DNA from: Strigamia acuminata
Lineage: Eukaryota > Arthropoda > Chilopoda > Geophilomorpha > Linotaeniidae
Assembly (NCBI GenBank): GCA_949358305.1
Contig: OX442319.1
Span: 5,208,001 to 5,272,000, forward strand
DNA length: 64,000 nt
Direction of reading: 5' to 3'
In this document: positions 44,413-56,700 of the stretch, in pieces
Numbering within the stretch: the stretch's first letter is position 1
Layout: each line of letters opens with the position of its first letter
The notes under the pieces: model-generated
What the model was told of the DNA's origin: nothing
The model's input: the letters and a program-made list of their open reading frames with translations, nothing else
Databases searched by the model: none
Made by a program: the position numbers and the translations under genes

Positions 44413-46368
44413 ATGCCACAACCAAGTGCCGCGTCCAGCGAGGGCAGAATCGCGCGCCTTCCGCCGCCCGTGCTGCTCACTAGCGCCGTCCTCATGCCTC
44501 TCACGCGCTGCAACCGGGCCTCGATCGTGTCGCCCGCCAGCATCAACAGCGACACCGGACCGCCGAGATCGCTGGCGACATCGTCCTCGTCCGCCAGCAC
44601 CACTTACCTGCCGTACACGGAAAACAATGTGAACTCGAACAGCAACCATTTACCGCCCCTCAAGACCGCCAGCACGGCCAACCTGCACCACAACAACATG
44701 ATTAACTCGGCGCCGCTCACTCTCAACTTCACCGTCGGCCTCGCCAAGCCGGGCTTGACCGCCGCCGCCATCAGCTCCCCGAACCAGGCCACCAACATTC
44801 ACTTGCAGCAGTTGCTGACCAGCGAGGACAATAATCGCATCATCAACCAACTGCAGCCGGGGGAGACACAAAACGGAGACAACTTACCGGCGGTCGGCAG
44901 GTCCAGCGCCGCGGACACCGCGGTCACAACGCCGGTCAAGTGCTCGTCGCCGAAAACGAAGACGACGGTGGTCGCCACGCCCGAGCAGGTCATGAAGCAG
45001 TTCATGAACAAGTTGACGCCGTTCGAGCACCACGAGATCTTCGGCTTCCCGCAGATCTACTTCATCGGCGTGAGCGCCAAGAAGCGACAAGGAACCGTCG
45101 GCGGCTGCAACAACTGCAGCTACGACGACGACCAGGGCTCGTACATCCACGTGCCGCACGACCACATAGCCTACCGCTACGAGGTGATCAAGATCCTCGG
45201 CAAGGGCAGTTTCGGCCAAGTGGTCAAGGCGTACGACCACAAGAACCAGCTGCACGTGGCGCTCAAGATGGTGCGCAACGAGAAGCGCTTCCACAGGCAG
45301 GCGCAGGAGGAGATCCGCATCTTGGACCACTTGCGCAAACAAGACAAGGACAACACCATCAACATTATACACATGTACGACAACTTCACATTCCGCAACC
45401 ACACTTGCATCACGTTCGAGCTGCTCAGCATTAACCTCTACGAGTTGATCAAGAAGAACAAGTTCCAAGGCTTCAGTCTGCAGTTGGTGCGCAAGTTCGC
45501 GCACTCCATGTTGCAGGGACTCGACGCGCTCTACCGCAACAAGATCATACACTGCGACCTCAAGCCCGAGAACGTCCTGCTCAAGCAGCAGGGCCGCAGC
45601 GGCATCAAAGTCATCGACTTCGGCTCCAGCTGCTACGAACACCAGCGCGTGTACACGTACATCCAGTCGCGCTTCTACCGCGCGCCCGAAGTCATCCTGG
45701 GCGCGCGCTACGGCATGCCCATCGACATTTGGAGCCTGGGATGCATCCTGGCGGAGCTGCTGACCGGTTACCCGCTGCTGCCTGGCGAAGACGAGAACGA
45801 CCAGTTGGCCTGCATCATAGAACTGACCGGCATGCCTTCCCAGAAGCTCCTCGACCAGTCGAAGCGGGCCAAGAACTTCATCAACTCGAAGGGGTATCCG
45901 AGATATTGCACTTCGACGACTCTGCGAGACGGAACCGTGGTCTTGAACGGAGGCCGGTCCCGAAGAGGGAAGGTCAGGGGTCCGCCTGGGTCTAAAGAGT
46001 GGACGTTGGCGCTGAAGGGATGCGACGACCCTTTGTTCATTGATTTTCTCAAGAAATGTCTGGAGTGGGATCCGACTCAGAGGATCACGCCTTCGTCGGC
46101 TTTGCGGCATCCGTGGCTGCGGAGAAGGCTACCGAGGACTCCGGTAGACAAGACTAATAGTAGCAACGCTGAGGAGAGCGGCGGGCAGTACAAACAGTGC
46201 GGGGCGACTTCGCCGGTTAAGTGTAATCGTACGCAGTCGCACGGGACGAATGTTGTTGCTAAGATGCAAATGTTGTCTAGTTCGAAAGTGCGCCAGGTTG
46301 TGATTACCGACAACGTTGCTACGCTACAGCGGACCAAGCTGCCAACCATTGGAAACAATGTTACTTGA
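44413..46368 (+). CDS. DYRK2: DYRK2-type dual-specificity kinase, single coding exon
   Basis: Class II DYRK kinase, which autophosphorylates a loop tyrosine and then phosphorylates Ser/Thr. Start ATG 44413 ([11 protein letters not shown]); the frame upstream is open only by GTG. 651 residues. Residues 1-190 are a variable Ser/Asn/Pro-rich region. The class II NAPA/DH-box region follows ([53 protein letters not shown]). The kinase domain spans about 257-569: [42 protein letters not shown], the YTY activation loop in [16 protein letters not shown], and GILAR-free PIDIWSLGC. The C-terminal NGGRSRRGK insert is as in DYRK2. The coding sequence is intronless and GC-rich (strong G/C third positions up to about 46000, weaker after), unlike its AT-rich surroundings. 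Stop TGA 46366-46368. Confidence 0.96.
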   Translation: MPQPSAASSEGRIARLPPPVLLTSAVLMPLTRCNRASIVSPASINSDTGPPRSLATSSSSASTTYLPYTENNVNSNSNHLPPLKTASTANLHHNNMINSAPLTLNFTVGLAKPGLTAAAISSPNQATNIHLQQLLTSEDNNRIINQLQPGETQNGDNLPAVGRSSAADTAVTTPVKCSSPKTKTTVVATPEQVMKQFMNKLTPFEHHEIFGFPQIYFIGVSAKKRQGTVGGCNNCSYDDDQGSYIHVPHDHIAYRYEVIKILGKGSFGQVVKAYDHKNQLHVALKMVRNEKRFHRQAQEEIRILDHLRKQDKDNTINIIHMYDNFTFRNHTCITFELLSINLYELIKKNKFQGFSLQLVRKFAHSMLQGLDALYRNKIIHCDLKPENVLLKQQGRSGIKVIDFGSSCYEHQRVYTYIQSRFYRAPEVILGARYGMPIDIWSLGCILAELLTGYPLLPGEDENDQLACIIELTGMPSQKLLDQSKRAKNFINSKGYPRYCTSTTLRDGTVVLNGGRSRRGKVRGPPGSKEWTLALKGCDDPLFIDFLKKCLEWDPTQRITPSSALRHPWLRRRLPRTPVDKTNSSNAEESGGQYKQCGATSPVKCNRTQSHGTNVVAKMQMLSSSKVRQVVITDNVATLQRTKLPTIGNNVT

Positions 46369-47210
46369 TGGCCATTGAAAATTTAGTTCTGCAATTTTTT
46401 TTGTTTGAACCTTTGATTTTTTTGGTTTTTTTTATTTTTCTTCGTGCGAGGAGCAAAAATGACGAAAGGTGGAAAATAGATATTTCGGTTGACCGAAAGG
46501 ATTTTTTTCATTTGCTCTCTTGATAATTCTCCCTTAGGATTTTACTCGTGGACTCAGGATTTTTATTTTTATTTTTTATTTTGGAATTGTGTTTTCTTTT
46601 TTTTTTAAAGAATTTGACCTGGTTTTTGATTGGAGAGAAAAAAATTATTCAGTGTTATTATTTTTTTTGTGTGAGTGCTGAAATAATGTCAATTTTGTCT
46701 TCTATAGAAAGGACATTTTTACGCAGTGAGAAATTTTATAAAAATTTAAGCGTATTGTGGATTTGACCATACGATTTTAATTAAGACTTATATGATGTTG
46801 ACAAATTCAAATAAAATTAAAAACTAAAAAAAAAAAATTGAGAATATTTGGTAACGTAACTTTTTTGGGTTTTTTTTTTTATTTTGAAACTGATGCTCAT
46901 TTTTTTAAATTATATTTTTAATTTTTCTTTAGTCATGTGACTAGTTACACCTAAGTATTTGTATATAGTCAATTTTGAAATTACAGCTTTGAAATTTTTA
47001 AAAAAATAAATTTTTAGATTAAAAAAAAAAATGAATATGTAGGTAATCAAAAAATATATATACTACATATATATATATATAAATATAAAACTTATACAGA
47101 TATATATATTAATAAAAATAATATATATAGATGTATAAAATTATATATATACATGTATATATTTTTATATATCTCAATGTATAATGTATAAATTAATATT
47201 AAACAGCAAA
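46369..47210 (+). other. DYRK2 3' UTR and AT microsatellites
   Basis: T-rich 3' UTR. AATAAA motifs lie near 46812 and 47005. (AT)n/(TATA)n tracts run from about 47055 to 47175. No gene. Confidence 0.5.
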
Positions 47211-50200
47211 TTGAACTGACTTGTTTGTACAGGATATATTAATCTCTGATTACTTTCTCCTGTTTAATTTCCTTTAATTTTTTTTTTATTAAAAATGTTT
47301 TCCCCCTTTTCTATAATAAATTAAAAAAACTGGTTTTTATTTTTCACCAGGAATTGTCGATCATTGGATCAATTTAAGGTAATTTTTTATTATCAATACC
47401 TTACAAAAAATGTGTAGTTTTAATTTTCACACACTGATAAAAACTAATTTTTTAGTGAATAATGTTATTTTCTCTCGGAAGCGAAAAATTATCGAAAAAG
47501 ATTTTGGCAACCAAATACTCGAATGTTTTCTATTAAATAAAACTAACGAAGAGTTTCGACTGTATAGCATTAGTGGCCCTTTGTCCATAGATAGGTCGCC
47601 GTCACAAATATAGCATTTTGCTGTTTTTCCCTGGCGTAACGCTCAAATATCTAGCGAATATTCTGTGCAACTCTAATTATATTTTATCTTGCAGCAGATT
47701 TCACCTTGATATATTACCTTGAATGGAAAAACCACACAGCTAAATTAAGCTAAGCTCAAGAGTCCACAATCTGCCAACAAACCCATCCCAGACGCCAATC
47801 TCAATGCTAAAACCAATCGGCTCTGACTTGACTTGCTTGGGTGTCTCATTTGTGACATTTTATTGCCACAGCAGCAACTTGCAAGGTTGAAGTGTTCCAT
47901 TTGTTAATTTTACCTTTATGGCTTTAACTCTCAATTAAAAGTTTGTATTGACACAATTACATTTAATCAAAATAATCTCAGAGTTGAGTACTCCTCCTAT
48001 TGACCTTTACTCACTTTGAATAAAATAAAATGCTCATTTTGAATCACTTAAAACGCAATTTTATTTTTTTTTAAAATATTTCATTCAAAGTGGATCTAAC
48101 CTTGTTTATACTTTGCAATTTAAAAAAAAAATAATGGTTGGTCAAGTTTATGTACAGTGGATATTTTGCTTCCTGTTAATTGCAAATGGGTCATAAGAGT
48201 TGGCCTTGATCCTGCCTATTGCCTTTCAAATATTTAGGAGACCTTGGGTAACACACAATTAAAGTGGAGCAAAATTTGTAGACATAAATATTTGAAACAA
48301 TAAATAAATTGTACTTCCCCCTGTAAAAGCCTTTTAACTAAATTTAAAATGTGATGTTCATTAAACTTTCATATAAATAGATGTTTAAAAACAGAGCAAA
48401 AAATATATACATATAAAAATAAAGATGTCCTTTAAGCTCCAGCTATTATTACAATGTCATTGAAAAACTCTTGACCTGTATATTTTTTTAGATGCAAAAA
48501 AAAAATTTTCTGGATTTTTATTTTTTATTTTTATTTTTTTATTTTAAATTTTTTCCAATAAAACAATCACAACTATTCCAAATGAAATATTCTAACAAAT
48601 ATATGAGATACATGACCTTTGCATGATTTCAGGACATAAAATGGAGTGCAGCCAAATAATTAGAATAAACTGTTAGTTTAATGACATAATGGATAAAACC
48701 AGACACAAACAGCCTATAATTAAAATTGCATAATTGTTGTATACCAGTACAAAAGTTCAATTACATTTTTTTTAAAAATTGTTTAGTCTGAAAATTGTAT
48801 TTTCTTTCAATTCTTTTTGATATTTAAGAATTATTTAACAGATGGTCCATGTGAATCATCCCCCCCCCCCTTGTTTGGTGTCTCCCCCTTTTTTTTCATC
48901 TTGTTTCCTCTTGTGTTGACTCAGGATTCCCAGCACCTGCAGAATAATCACAGGGTCATTGGACTAAACTCACTTTCAAAAGCAAGGGTAGATGGCTGCC
49001 ATTAAAAGAGCATTGAGCCTAACTGCACTTCCATTTCCTGCTTGTGCTTCCAAGTTCAGTCATTTGACGTCATTTGACGTCATTCGCTTTCCGGGAGTTA
49101 AAAATGGCGCAGTCTAAACTAACTCCTCGGCTTTCAAAACCTTAAAATAACATTAATTTACAAAAATTGAACTGTATTCATCCCGATTTGGTTCAGGCGA
49201 TTTCGAACCTTTTCGCTCTAGTTCCCCATAATAATTATAGAGACGGAACTTTTTTGTCCACCCCTCAAGCTAGTTGATCATTAGATCATGTCAAAAAGAC
49301 AGCGGGGCAATTGATTCTGCACAAAATCTTTTGCTTTTTTATTCATAAAAGGGGTCATCCTTTGTCGTGGACAAAAAAAATTTCCTCCTGTTTAGCTGTT
49401 TTAAGTTTATCTATCATTATTTACCCGGTCTATCTTTTAATACGAGAGACGAGAGACCGAGTCAAGATTGATGTCGTTGAATCTCAATGGATTTTTATGC
49501 CACTTGGTAGATAAACTTAAAACAGCTAAATTTGTCATTACTTGCGATCAAAAAGGAGTTATTATTTGTGATAGAATTTTAGAGTTAATCTAAAAATCGT
49601 ATGCTGTAGCCTCGCTTTGCAAGGACTCTTGCTTTAGCATTTCCGAGCAAGAGGTCGCCACTATGCTGTGCACATTTGGGCTTAAATACTTATGATCAAT
49701 CAAAACGATCTGCCAAACAGACATTGGTGTGGCTAAGGAGTTGGAGATCTCAAGGGAGATCTGAGAATAAATATTTGGGTTTCTTGAGAGTTTGGACTGT
49801 GAAGAGTTTAATAATTCTGCCACCAGAACACGCTGCATCACATTGAAGCACCAGATTCAAATTTGATTATTAAAGGTCATGGGAAGAGAAAAATAAAAAT
49901 TGAGGAGAAGATTATTTATGTCATTATTAGACCAAATCCATTGTTCATACGTGATCAATTGTTTCGGGATTGTTGTATCGTTCGTTTAAACGTTGAAAAT
50001 TTTTCAAATGTCCTCCATTTTTAGTTTTCGAAAGTTTCCAAAAGTTGCCGTTGGTGGCGCTTTTTATGACGTCATCGGCGACAAACAAGCAGCTTTTTAG
50101 CATGGGCTTGGCTTCATTAAGAGCTACGAATTTTTTTTTCCAAATTTGACAGTACTGTTAGGTTATTGGGATTTTAATATTCAGTAAATATTCGAATTTG

Positions 50201-50991
50201 CTATTTTGTGCATGTGTATTGGTTCAAAAGAACTAATAATAAATTTTCGTAGCTCTTAAATAAAGCCAAGCCCATGCTAAAAAGCTGCTTGTTTGTCGTC
50301 GATGACGTCATAAAAAGCGCCACCAACGGCAACTTTTGGAAACTTTCGAAAACTAAAAATGGAGGACATTTGAAAAATTTTCAACGTTTAAACGAACGAT
50401 ACAACAATCCCGAAACAATTGATCACGTATGAACAATGGATTTGGTCTAATAATGACATAAATAATCTTCTCCTCAATTTTTATTTTTCTCTTCCCATGA
50501 CCTTTAAGAACCTAAATCAAGGGCTATGACAATCTTCTAAATCCTTCCCAAGTCTTCAGAATTATTGAATCCTGAATAAAGTTCACTTCATGTAAGCATT
50601 GCAACCAGTACACGTCTCCCTAATTAATCGATCTACAGATACAACAGTGCCAACTACCTGATTGTCCGCAATTAAACTAATTTCTATTTGGTGGTTTGTG
50701 AATGGCTTCAACGTTATGAGCTTTAATGTATTTTTATCACGGGCAATTCGCTCGTTTCCGTTTGCCGATCCTTCATCAACTGCAAACCACTCTTTTGTAA
50801 TGAACATTCAGAAAATTTTATTATTCAACTGATACGACTTATTCCTGATGGTAATTAAAAATCCACAAATGTCAGCATCACATTTGGTTTTCATTTTTTT
50901 TTTAAAAAAAAAGGTGGAGCAAAACCAGTAGGCACCTGCAGGTATTTCCCATCATCATTTCCAATGTACTCAACAAAAATTCGAGTTAAAT
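47211..50991. other. Gene-free intergenic region
   Basis: AT-rich, with no exon I can support on either strand. Contains the foldback element at 49870-50507. A GTCATTTGACGTCATTTGAC pair of CRE-like motifs lies near 49058-49083. Confidence 0.5.
49870..50507. mobile_element. Long foldback element, ~260-bp TIRs
   Basis: Arms of about 260 bp (starting TTAAAGGTCATGGGAAGAGA and inverse at the other end) are nearly identical complements. The central spacer is about 115 bp. TTAA at both outer ends (49870-49873, 50504-50507) could be a piggyBac-like target duplication or part of the TIR. The arms contain GGTGGCGCTTTTTATGACGT. No coding capacity. Confidence 0.88.
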
Positions 50992-52128
50992 TGTAGTGAC
51001 CCTAGTGGTCACTAGAGATGAAGTCAGAAATGTGTCTGGAAATATTTTATATTTCATATTTTTTATTGAGTTTATTTTTTATGCTACTTGAGGAAAAACA
51101 GCTTGGAGAAATATGAGGGTGGTTGCCAGGACAACCAGCCCATCAGCTGTTTTCCCAACAGGAAATGCTTCCTGCAAAGAAGGAAAATCTTCAGTCCAAG
51201 ACCAACTTTGAAACAGAAAACATCACAAAAATTGCCATAGAAAACATTGAAATTCATGAGTAGTTTTGTGATAGCTGATTGAAGTTTTTGGATTCTTTCT
51301 TGGGTTAACCTGAAGTTAACTTGGGAAATTTCTTCTTGCTGTTAGCATTTCTAACAGTGGGAATTCTGATCTTGCTGTTAGCATTTCTAACAGTGGGAAT
51401 TCTGATCTTGCTGTGAGCATTCTCACAGTGGGATTTTCTAGTCTTGCCTGACAGCCATTGTCAGGGTGAGATTTTCCATTTCGCGACCAGCGAGTTGCGA
51501 ATTCATAGAGTTTTGAGAGAAACTCGATGCCACACGTGAATAACGATTTGTCCGACCCGATTCATCGTCGTGTCGAGTACGAAGTCAGTTGGAGGAGAAG
51601 TCAATTGCGGAAATTAGTCCGCCGGAACGTAGGAGAGACGACGACCGCCCGAAGTTTGAGACGGAGTCGTCAAGCGACCAGTTTAACGGAATTGTGTCCG
51701 TCACCAGCGTTGTGCGAAGACGAGCGGAACGACGTGAGAAAATCCTCAACGTCGCCTTCCGATCGAGAGCGTGGAGCCGTCGCGTTGATTTTCTACTGTA
51801 TTGTTTTCCGTTTATTCTTATTTTCCCGATTTTAGTTAAGTGTTTAATTGCATATTTAATTGATCTTTATTAGTAATTTTCTTACCACTTAACGTAACGT
51901 TTATCGTAATATTTCCTTATATATTGTATTTAGAATAAGTTTATTCGAGTTGAATAAATCCAGTCTTTTATTTGAGAGATTAATTGTAGTTATTTCTCTC
52001 ACCATTTTAGTAGAGTTTTTAGAGATAAGATTAATAGAAGAATTAGTTTTATTTGATAAGTCTTGTTATAGCATTAATGAGATAAGTTTATTATTTATTT
52101 AAAGTAAGTAATATCCAGGCTAATTACA
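50992..52128 (+). mobile_element. Candidate solo LTR of a retrotransposon
   Basis: Starts TGTAGTGACC and ends CTAATTACA (TGTA...TACA), flanked by AAAT on both sides (50988-50991 and 52129-52132). Contains AATAAA (about 51953) in a likely R-U5 region. Three tandem hairpin units (GCTGTTAGCATTTCTAACAG and variants) lie at about 51338-51480. No retrotransposon interior adjoins it, so a solo LTR is the simplest reading. The open frame around 51527-51873 inside it is not recognised. The opening palindrome-like GTGACCCTAGTGGTCAC resembles sequence at 63208-63232. Confidence 0.55.
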
Positions 52129-52353
52129 AAATTTTAGACATCACCGTGTGTTGTGCACCGGTTTTCGCATCAACACTTTCCTGCTAGGTTCTCATCGATA
52201 AGGGCGGCTAACGAATGCATTCTAACGGCCGGTTCCACTTTTTTTAAATTGGCTTTCACGTAACAACCTGGTAAGTGTTTCCAGCCTTCATTCCACATGT
52301 TTAGCTGTAATAGGAACAAGATGCTCTCTTCACCGGGTTTGATATTGACCATA

Positions 52354-53346
52354 AAAAATGCGTGCTCGAACCGATCATTTGTTTTCCTATTGTTGGTTTT
52401 TGAAACGATAAAAGTAAAAGGAGGGTTTTTCTTTTTTTTTTTTAAATTAAAACAGGAAAAATGGACCTTTTCCATGTTTTCCTTTTCCCATAGGTTTTCA
52501 TCAGGAAAACGAATAAAGGGAAAACAGACCTTTTCCCTATTTTTGTTTTCCTGATGGGATTGAATAGGAAAACAAAAAAAGGAAAAAAGGTCCTTTTTCT
52601 TGCTTTCGTTTTCCTTTTGGTTTTCATAAGGAAAAGCAAAAAAGGAAAAACAGGCTGTTTTCCTGTTTTCGTTTTCCTGATGGAAATCAAATAGGAAAAT
52701 GAAAAATTGGAAAACGAGCCTTTTAGACTTCTAAACTCTATGTTTAGAAAGTCTCATGAAACGGTCATGTCTGTCCGTCCGTCTGTCAACAACGATTCCG
52801 CAAAAACTACCGCAGCTAGAGTGAAACGAACAACGGCATTAAATCGAGCATACCTATATTAGTCTCCTAAGGTATTTTCAGATTTCTCCGACCTCCGGTT
52901 GAATTAATAAACCGGTTTTAGTGCACTTTTAACGGGGTATTTCATGAAAATTACGGAAATGACGTCATCATGACGACGTCATTTCCGTAATTTTCATGGA
53001 ATAGACTTGGGACAGACGGAAAACGGAAAACGGGAAACGGGAAATTGTAACGACGGAAATGCGAAACTAGTGAAACGTTCGTTGTACGCGATTGGTTTAC
53101 ATTCCGGCGCCGGCGTATTACGCGCATTTGGCGGCGTTCTGGGCGAAGAAGCTTTTGAATGATTTAATTGCGAAATTGGTTGTTTTGTGTCATTAATTTA
53201 TTATTATTTTTTTTTAATTAGGGGCAGGGTTTAGAAGTCTCATATGTAATGCTTCCCTGCATTACAAATGTTTACTTGTTTCTTGTTATCGTTTCAAAAA
53301 CCAACAATAGGAAAACGAATGATCGGTTCGAGCACGCATTATAAAA
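52354..53346. mobile_element. Nested TIR elements with GGAAAAC-rich arrays
   Basis: The arm at 52354-52415 (GCGTGCTCGAACCGATCATT ... GGTTTTTGAAACGATAA) is repeated inverted at 53284-53346. Inside is an array of TTTTCCTTTTTGTTTTCCTG-like units (52455-52700). A second pair follows, AGACTTCTAAACTC (about 52726) and GGGTTTAGAAGTCT (about 53227), enclosing a CATGTCTGTCCGTCCGTCTG motif and a palindromic TTACGGAAATGACGTCATCA. At least two elements are nested. Confidence 0.65.
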
Positions 53347-53764
53347 AAACCACAGGAATTTTATGAATTGATTTATTAGTTTAAAGGTGAAGTTGGGTAT
53401 GTAAATAATTCCAGCTATATTATTCTGTATCGTTTTATTATCTATTGTTTGTGTCTATACGATCACGTTAAAACCGATTCTTTTTTTTCTTTTATGATTC
53501 TGAAAATTATTTAACAATTATTTAACAATTTAACAATGAAGACACGCGCTGATACCGGCACACTTTTTTTTTGATATCGTTAATATACCATAACTTTTTT
53601 AAAGGAAAATGTGGTTTTATTTTCTTTTTAAGTTTGTTTTTGATTGTCTTCAATAGTGGTGTATCGAATATAGGCCGAAGCGTTGTTTCGATTTTTAATA
53701 GATTTTGCTTCAAACCATTTGTTTGCGTTTTTTGTAGATTGGCACTATCGTTTTTTCCATCACA

Positions 53765-56700
53765 ATGCTGCTGTTACACAAGAGCTTGCCCTTCATTATT
53801 ACCTTCCTCATTTTACGCGAAGATAAGCTGCATGCTTCAGGTAAATCATTTAAGCCTAGTTCACATGGATGCGTTGCTGCATCAGCTTCAACGCGCAAGC
53901 ATGAAGCAGAACGCGCAAGCATATGCCATTGCGCATTGTCAACGCAGCAACAAACAACGCATGCCAGTTCACATGTTCACATTGTTTTGACAAACAAAAA
54001 GGAATATGCGGGTTGTTTGTAGCTGTAGACATTTTTGTTGACAATGAATAGTCACATGTAGCAGCGCCGTATCACCTAGCGGGATATTCTGGCAACTAAA
54101 GTTCATAGCTGCGTTGAAGTTGAAAATTGTCAACTCGTGCGTTGTGCGTTACGACGTACGAAATCACAACGCGCTTCAGACAACGCGCGTTGGCGCTGCA
54201 TACCAGTTCACATGCAACGCATGTGACGAAGCAGCTTTGGTGCGATAACGCATGCGTTAACGCATCCATGTGAACTAGCCTTTACAACTGCAATTTGCAA
54301 GGCGCTTTAATTGCAAGCTTCCAATTTCCACACAAAACAGACACCCACCCTTGCCAACGGCGCTGCGAAGAAGGGAGCTTGTCTCGGATTTGTTACTACA
54401 CGTTCGAAATGGAATTATACCAAACAATGAGTAAAGCTTGTTTTAATTGTCCATTCAATCGAAGCGACTGCAGCCTACCGCACTGTATCGCTGCAAATGG
54501 AGTAGAAAAAGCTGTCGTTGTAGTCAATAGGCAACTTCCGGGACCCAGTATTCAGGTTGTATAATGTATTCATTATTTATTTTTCATTTTTTTTTATTTA
54601 AATCTCAACAACGTCATTGCGGCTTAAAAAGAAAAAACGAAACCAATAAATAATCCTAAACAAATGCGACTAATTTTATCGTCCTACACATCCGACAGGT
54701 ATAATTTTACTTTACCGGCCACCTCTCAGATCATCTCCAAAATTTGAATATAGGGGTATTCAAGGGTGAAAAAATGAATGGCGTTGACGGTTTTTGGGGC
54801 AAACGAAAGCGGAAGCGGAAATCAGGAGATTATTAGTAGTTGGTTTATACTGGTGAGGTTAGGTTAAGCATTGGAATTATATGGCCCATTGTTGTTGTTG
54901 TCCTTTGTTGTTGTTGTGTCGCGGGTTTGGTTAGGTTAGGTGAGGTTAGGTGAGGTTAGGTTAGGTGAGGTGAGGTTAGGTGAGGGTACGAACCTGGGAT
55001 GAAATGGAAACCTCTTTTAGGTGCATGGATGATGAAACTGAACAAATCGTGGAGTGAAACAAAACGTTTTTATGGTGTGAAATCAAGTGGAAAACTGGTA
55101 CAAAAATAAAGATGGCTGACAATAAGAGCGCACGTGCGTAACAATGCTGGGGAGAGAATGACTGACAGCTAACAATGAAATTAGGGTTTTAAAAATGAGA
55201 AAGTAAACATTTGATGGCAATCACTGGTCGTTAATCTGCTGTTTTCCGCTTCCGCTTCCGTTTGCCCCCAAAACCATCAACGCCATTCGTTTTTTCACCC
55301 TTGAATACCCCTATATCCAAATTTTGGAGATGATCTGAGAGGTGGCCGGTAAAGTAAAATTGTTCCCATACAACGCAATTACGTGAAACACATTCCTTTT
55401 GCATAAGTTTTCCCTTATTAGACTTTCATAGAACCGTTTGGACGTAATACATTAGGAAAAGAAATTGCTTTTAAGAGTTCTTTGCCCTAAAATTAAAAGT
55501 CAATAACTTTGGTACGTTTTGTTTTAAAGGTGTGCGAAGGTGACACAATAATAGTCGATCTGAAAAACATGCTCTACGGCTCGGGCACATCCATCCATTG
55601 GCATGGATTCCACCAAAAAAACACGCCATTTATGGACGGTGTGTCGATGATAACTCAATGCCCCATTCCCAGTTTTACTACGTTCCGCTACTCATTTGAT
55701 GCGGTGAATCCGGGAACTCATTTCTGGCACTCGCATTCCGGCCTGCAAAATGTCGACGGCGCGCACGGCACACTGATCGTCAGATCATCCCCGAATAAAG
55801 AGCCGCACTTCAATTTGTATGACGAAGATCTCCCGCAACATGTGTTCATCATCACCGATTGGTTGAATGAATTCTCAGCGTCGAAATTTGCTGCCCATCA
55901 CCATAGCGACGGCGATAATAAAGCGGAATCTTTTCTCATCAACGGGAAAGGACATTACCGAATGTTTCTAGACGATGATGACGACGAAGTTTACACACCC
56001 GTTGAGACTTTTTACGTGGAATATGGGAAGAATTATCGGTTTCGTGTGATCGGTAATGGGTTTTTAAACTGTCCGTTCGAATTGTCAATTGACGACCATT
56101 CTATGAAAATCATTGCAAGCGATGGTTCGGCAGTGAAGCCCGTCGTCGTGGAATCGATTGTTCTTTACTCCGGTGAACGATTTGATTTCATATTGAAAGC
56201 TAATCAGAGAGTGAACAACTATTGGATGAGGGTGCGGGGTTTACTGGACTGCGGTGTTAATTTCACCAGTGCGTATCAAGTGGCTGTCGTCCAATACGAG
56301 GGAGCAAAAGAAAAAGTACAAATTGAGTCCGGCGATTACAAAGATATGAAAAGAATTGGAAAGGTAATTTCATCAACAATAAATCAGAACGTGAATTCAC
56401 AATGAGGGTTTTCATTAATACGTACGCGATTTTGTAATTTTGCACTTTTGGATTTGTCAAGTAATTGCAAAAACACATGAGAGGAAAAATGCAAAATCAC
56501 ATACCCTAATCCAGGGGTCGGCAACCTTTTGAGACGGAAGAGCCAAAAGTTAAAATTTACATAATTTCCCAGTTTTTAAAGAGCCACTAGCAACGCCCGT
56601 TTTGGCGACGCCGTGTTTCAGCTGCTTAGATTCAGCTAGGTTAGGTTAGTTTAGGTCAGGTTAGGTTAGGTTAGGTTAGTTTAGGTCAGGTTAGGTCAGG

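Noticed and set aside
44884-46110. A 408-residue minus-strand open frame across DYRK2
   Set aside because: It is antisense to the kinase exon; the frame is open because of the GC-rich codon use of DYRK2 and its composition (Val, Leu, Asp, Arg-rich) matches no domain.
51527-51873. 102- and 94-residue Arg-rich frames
   Set aside because: They overlap in two frames inside the candidate LTR and match no known protein.
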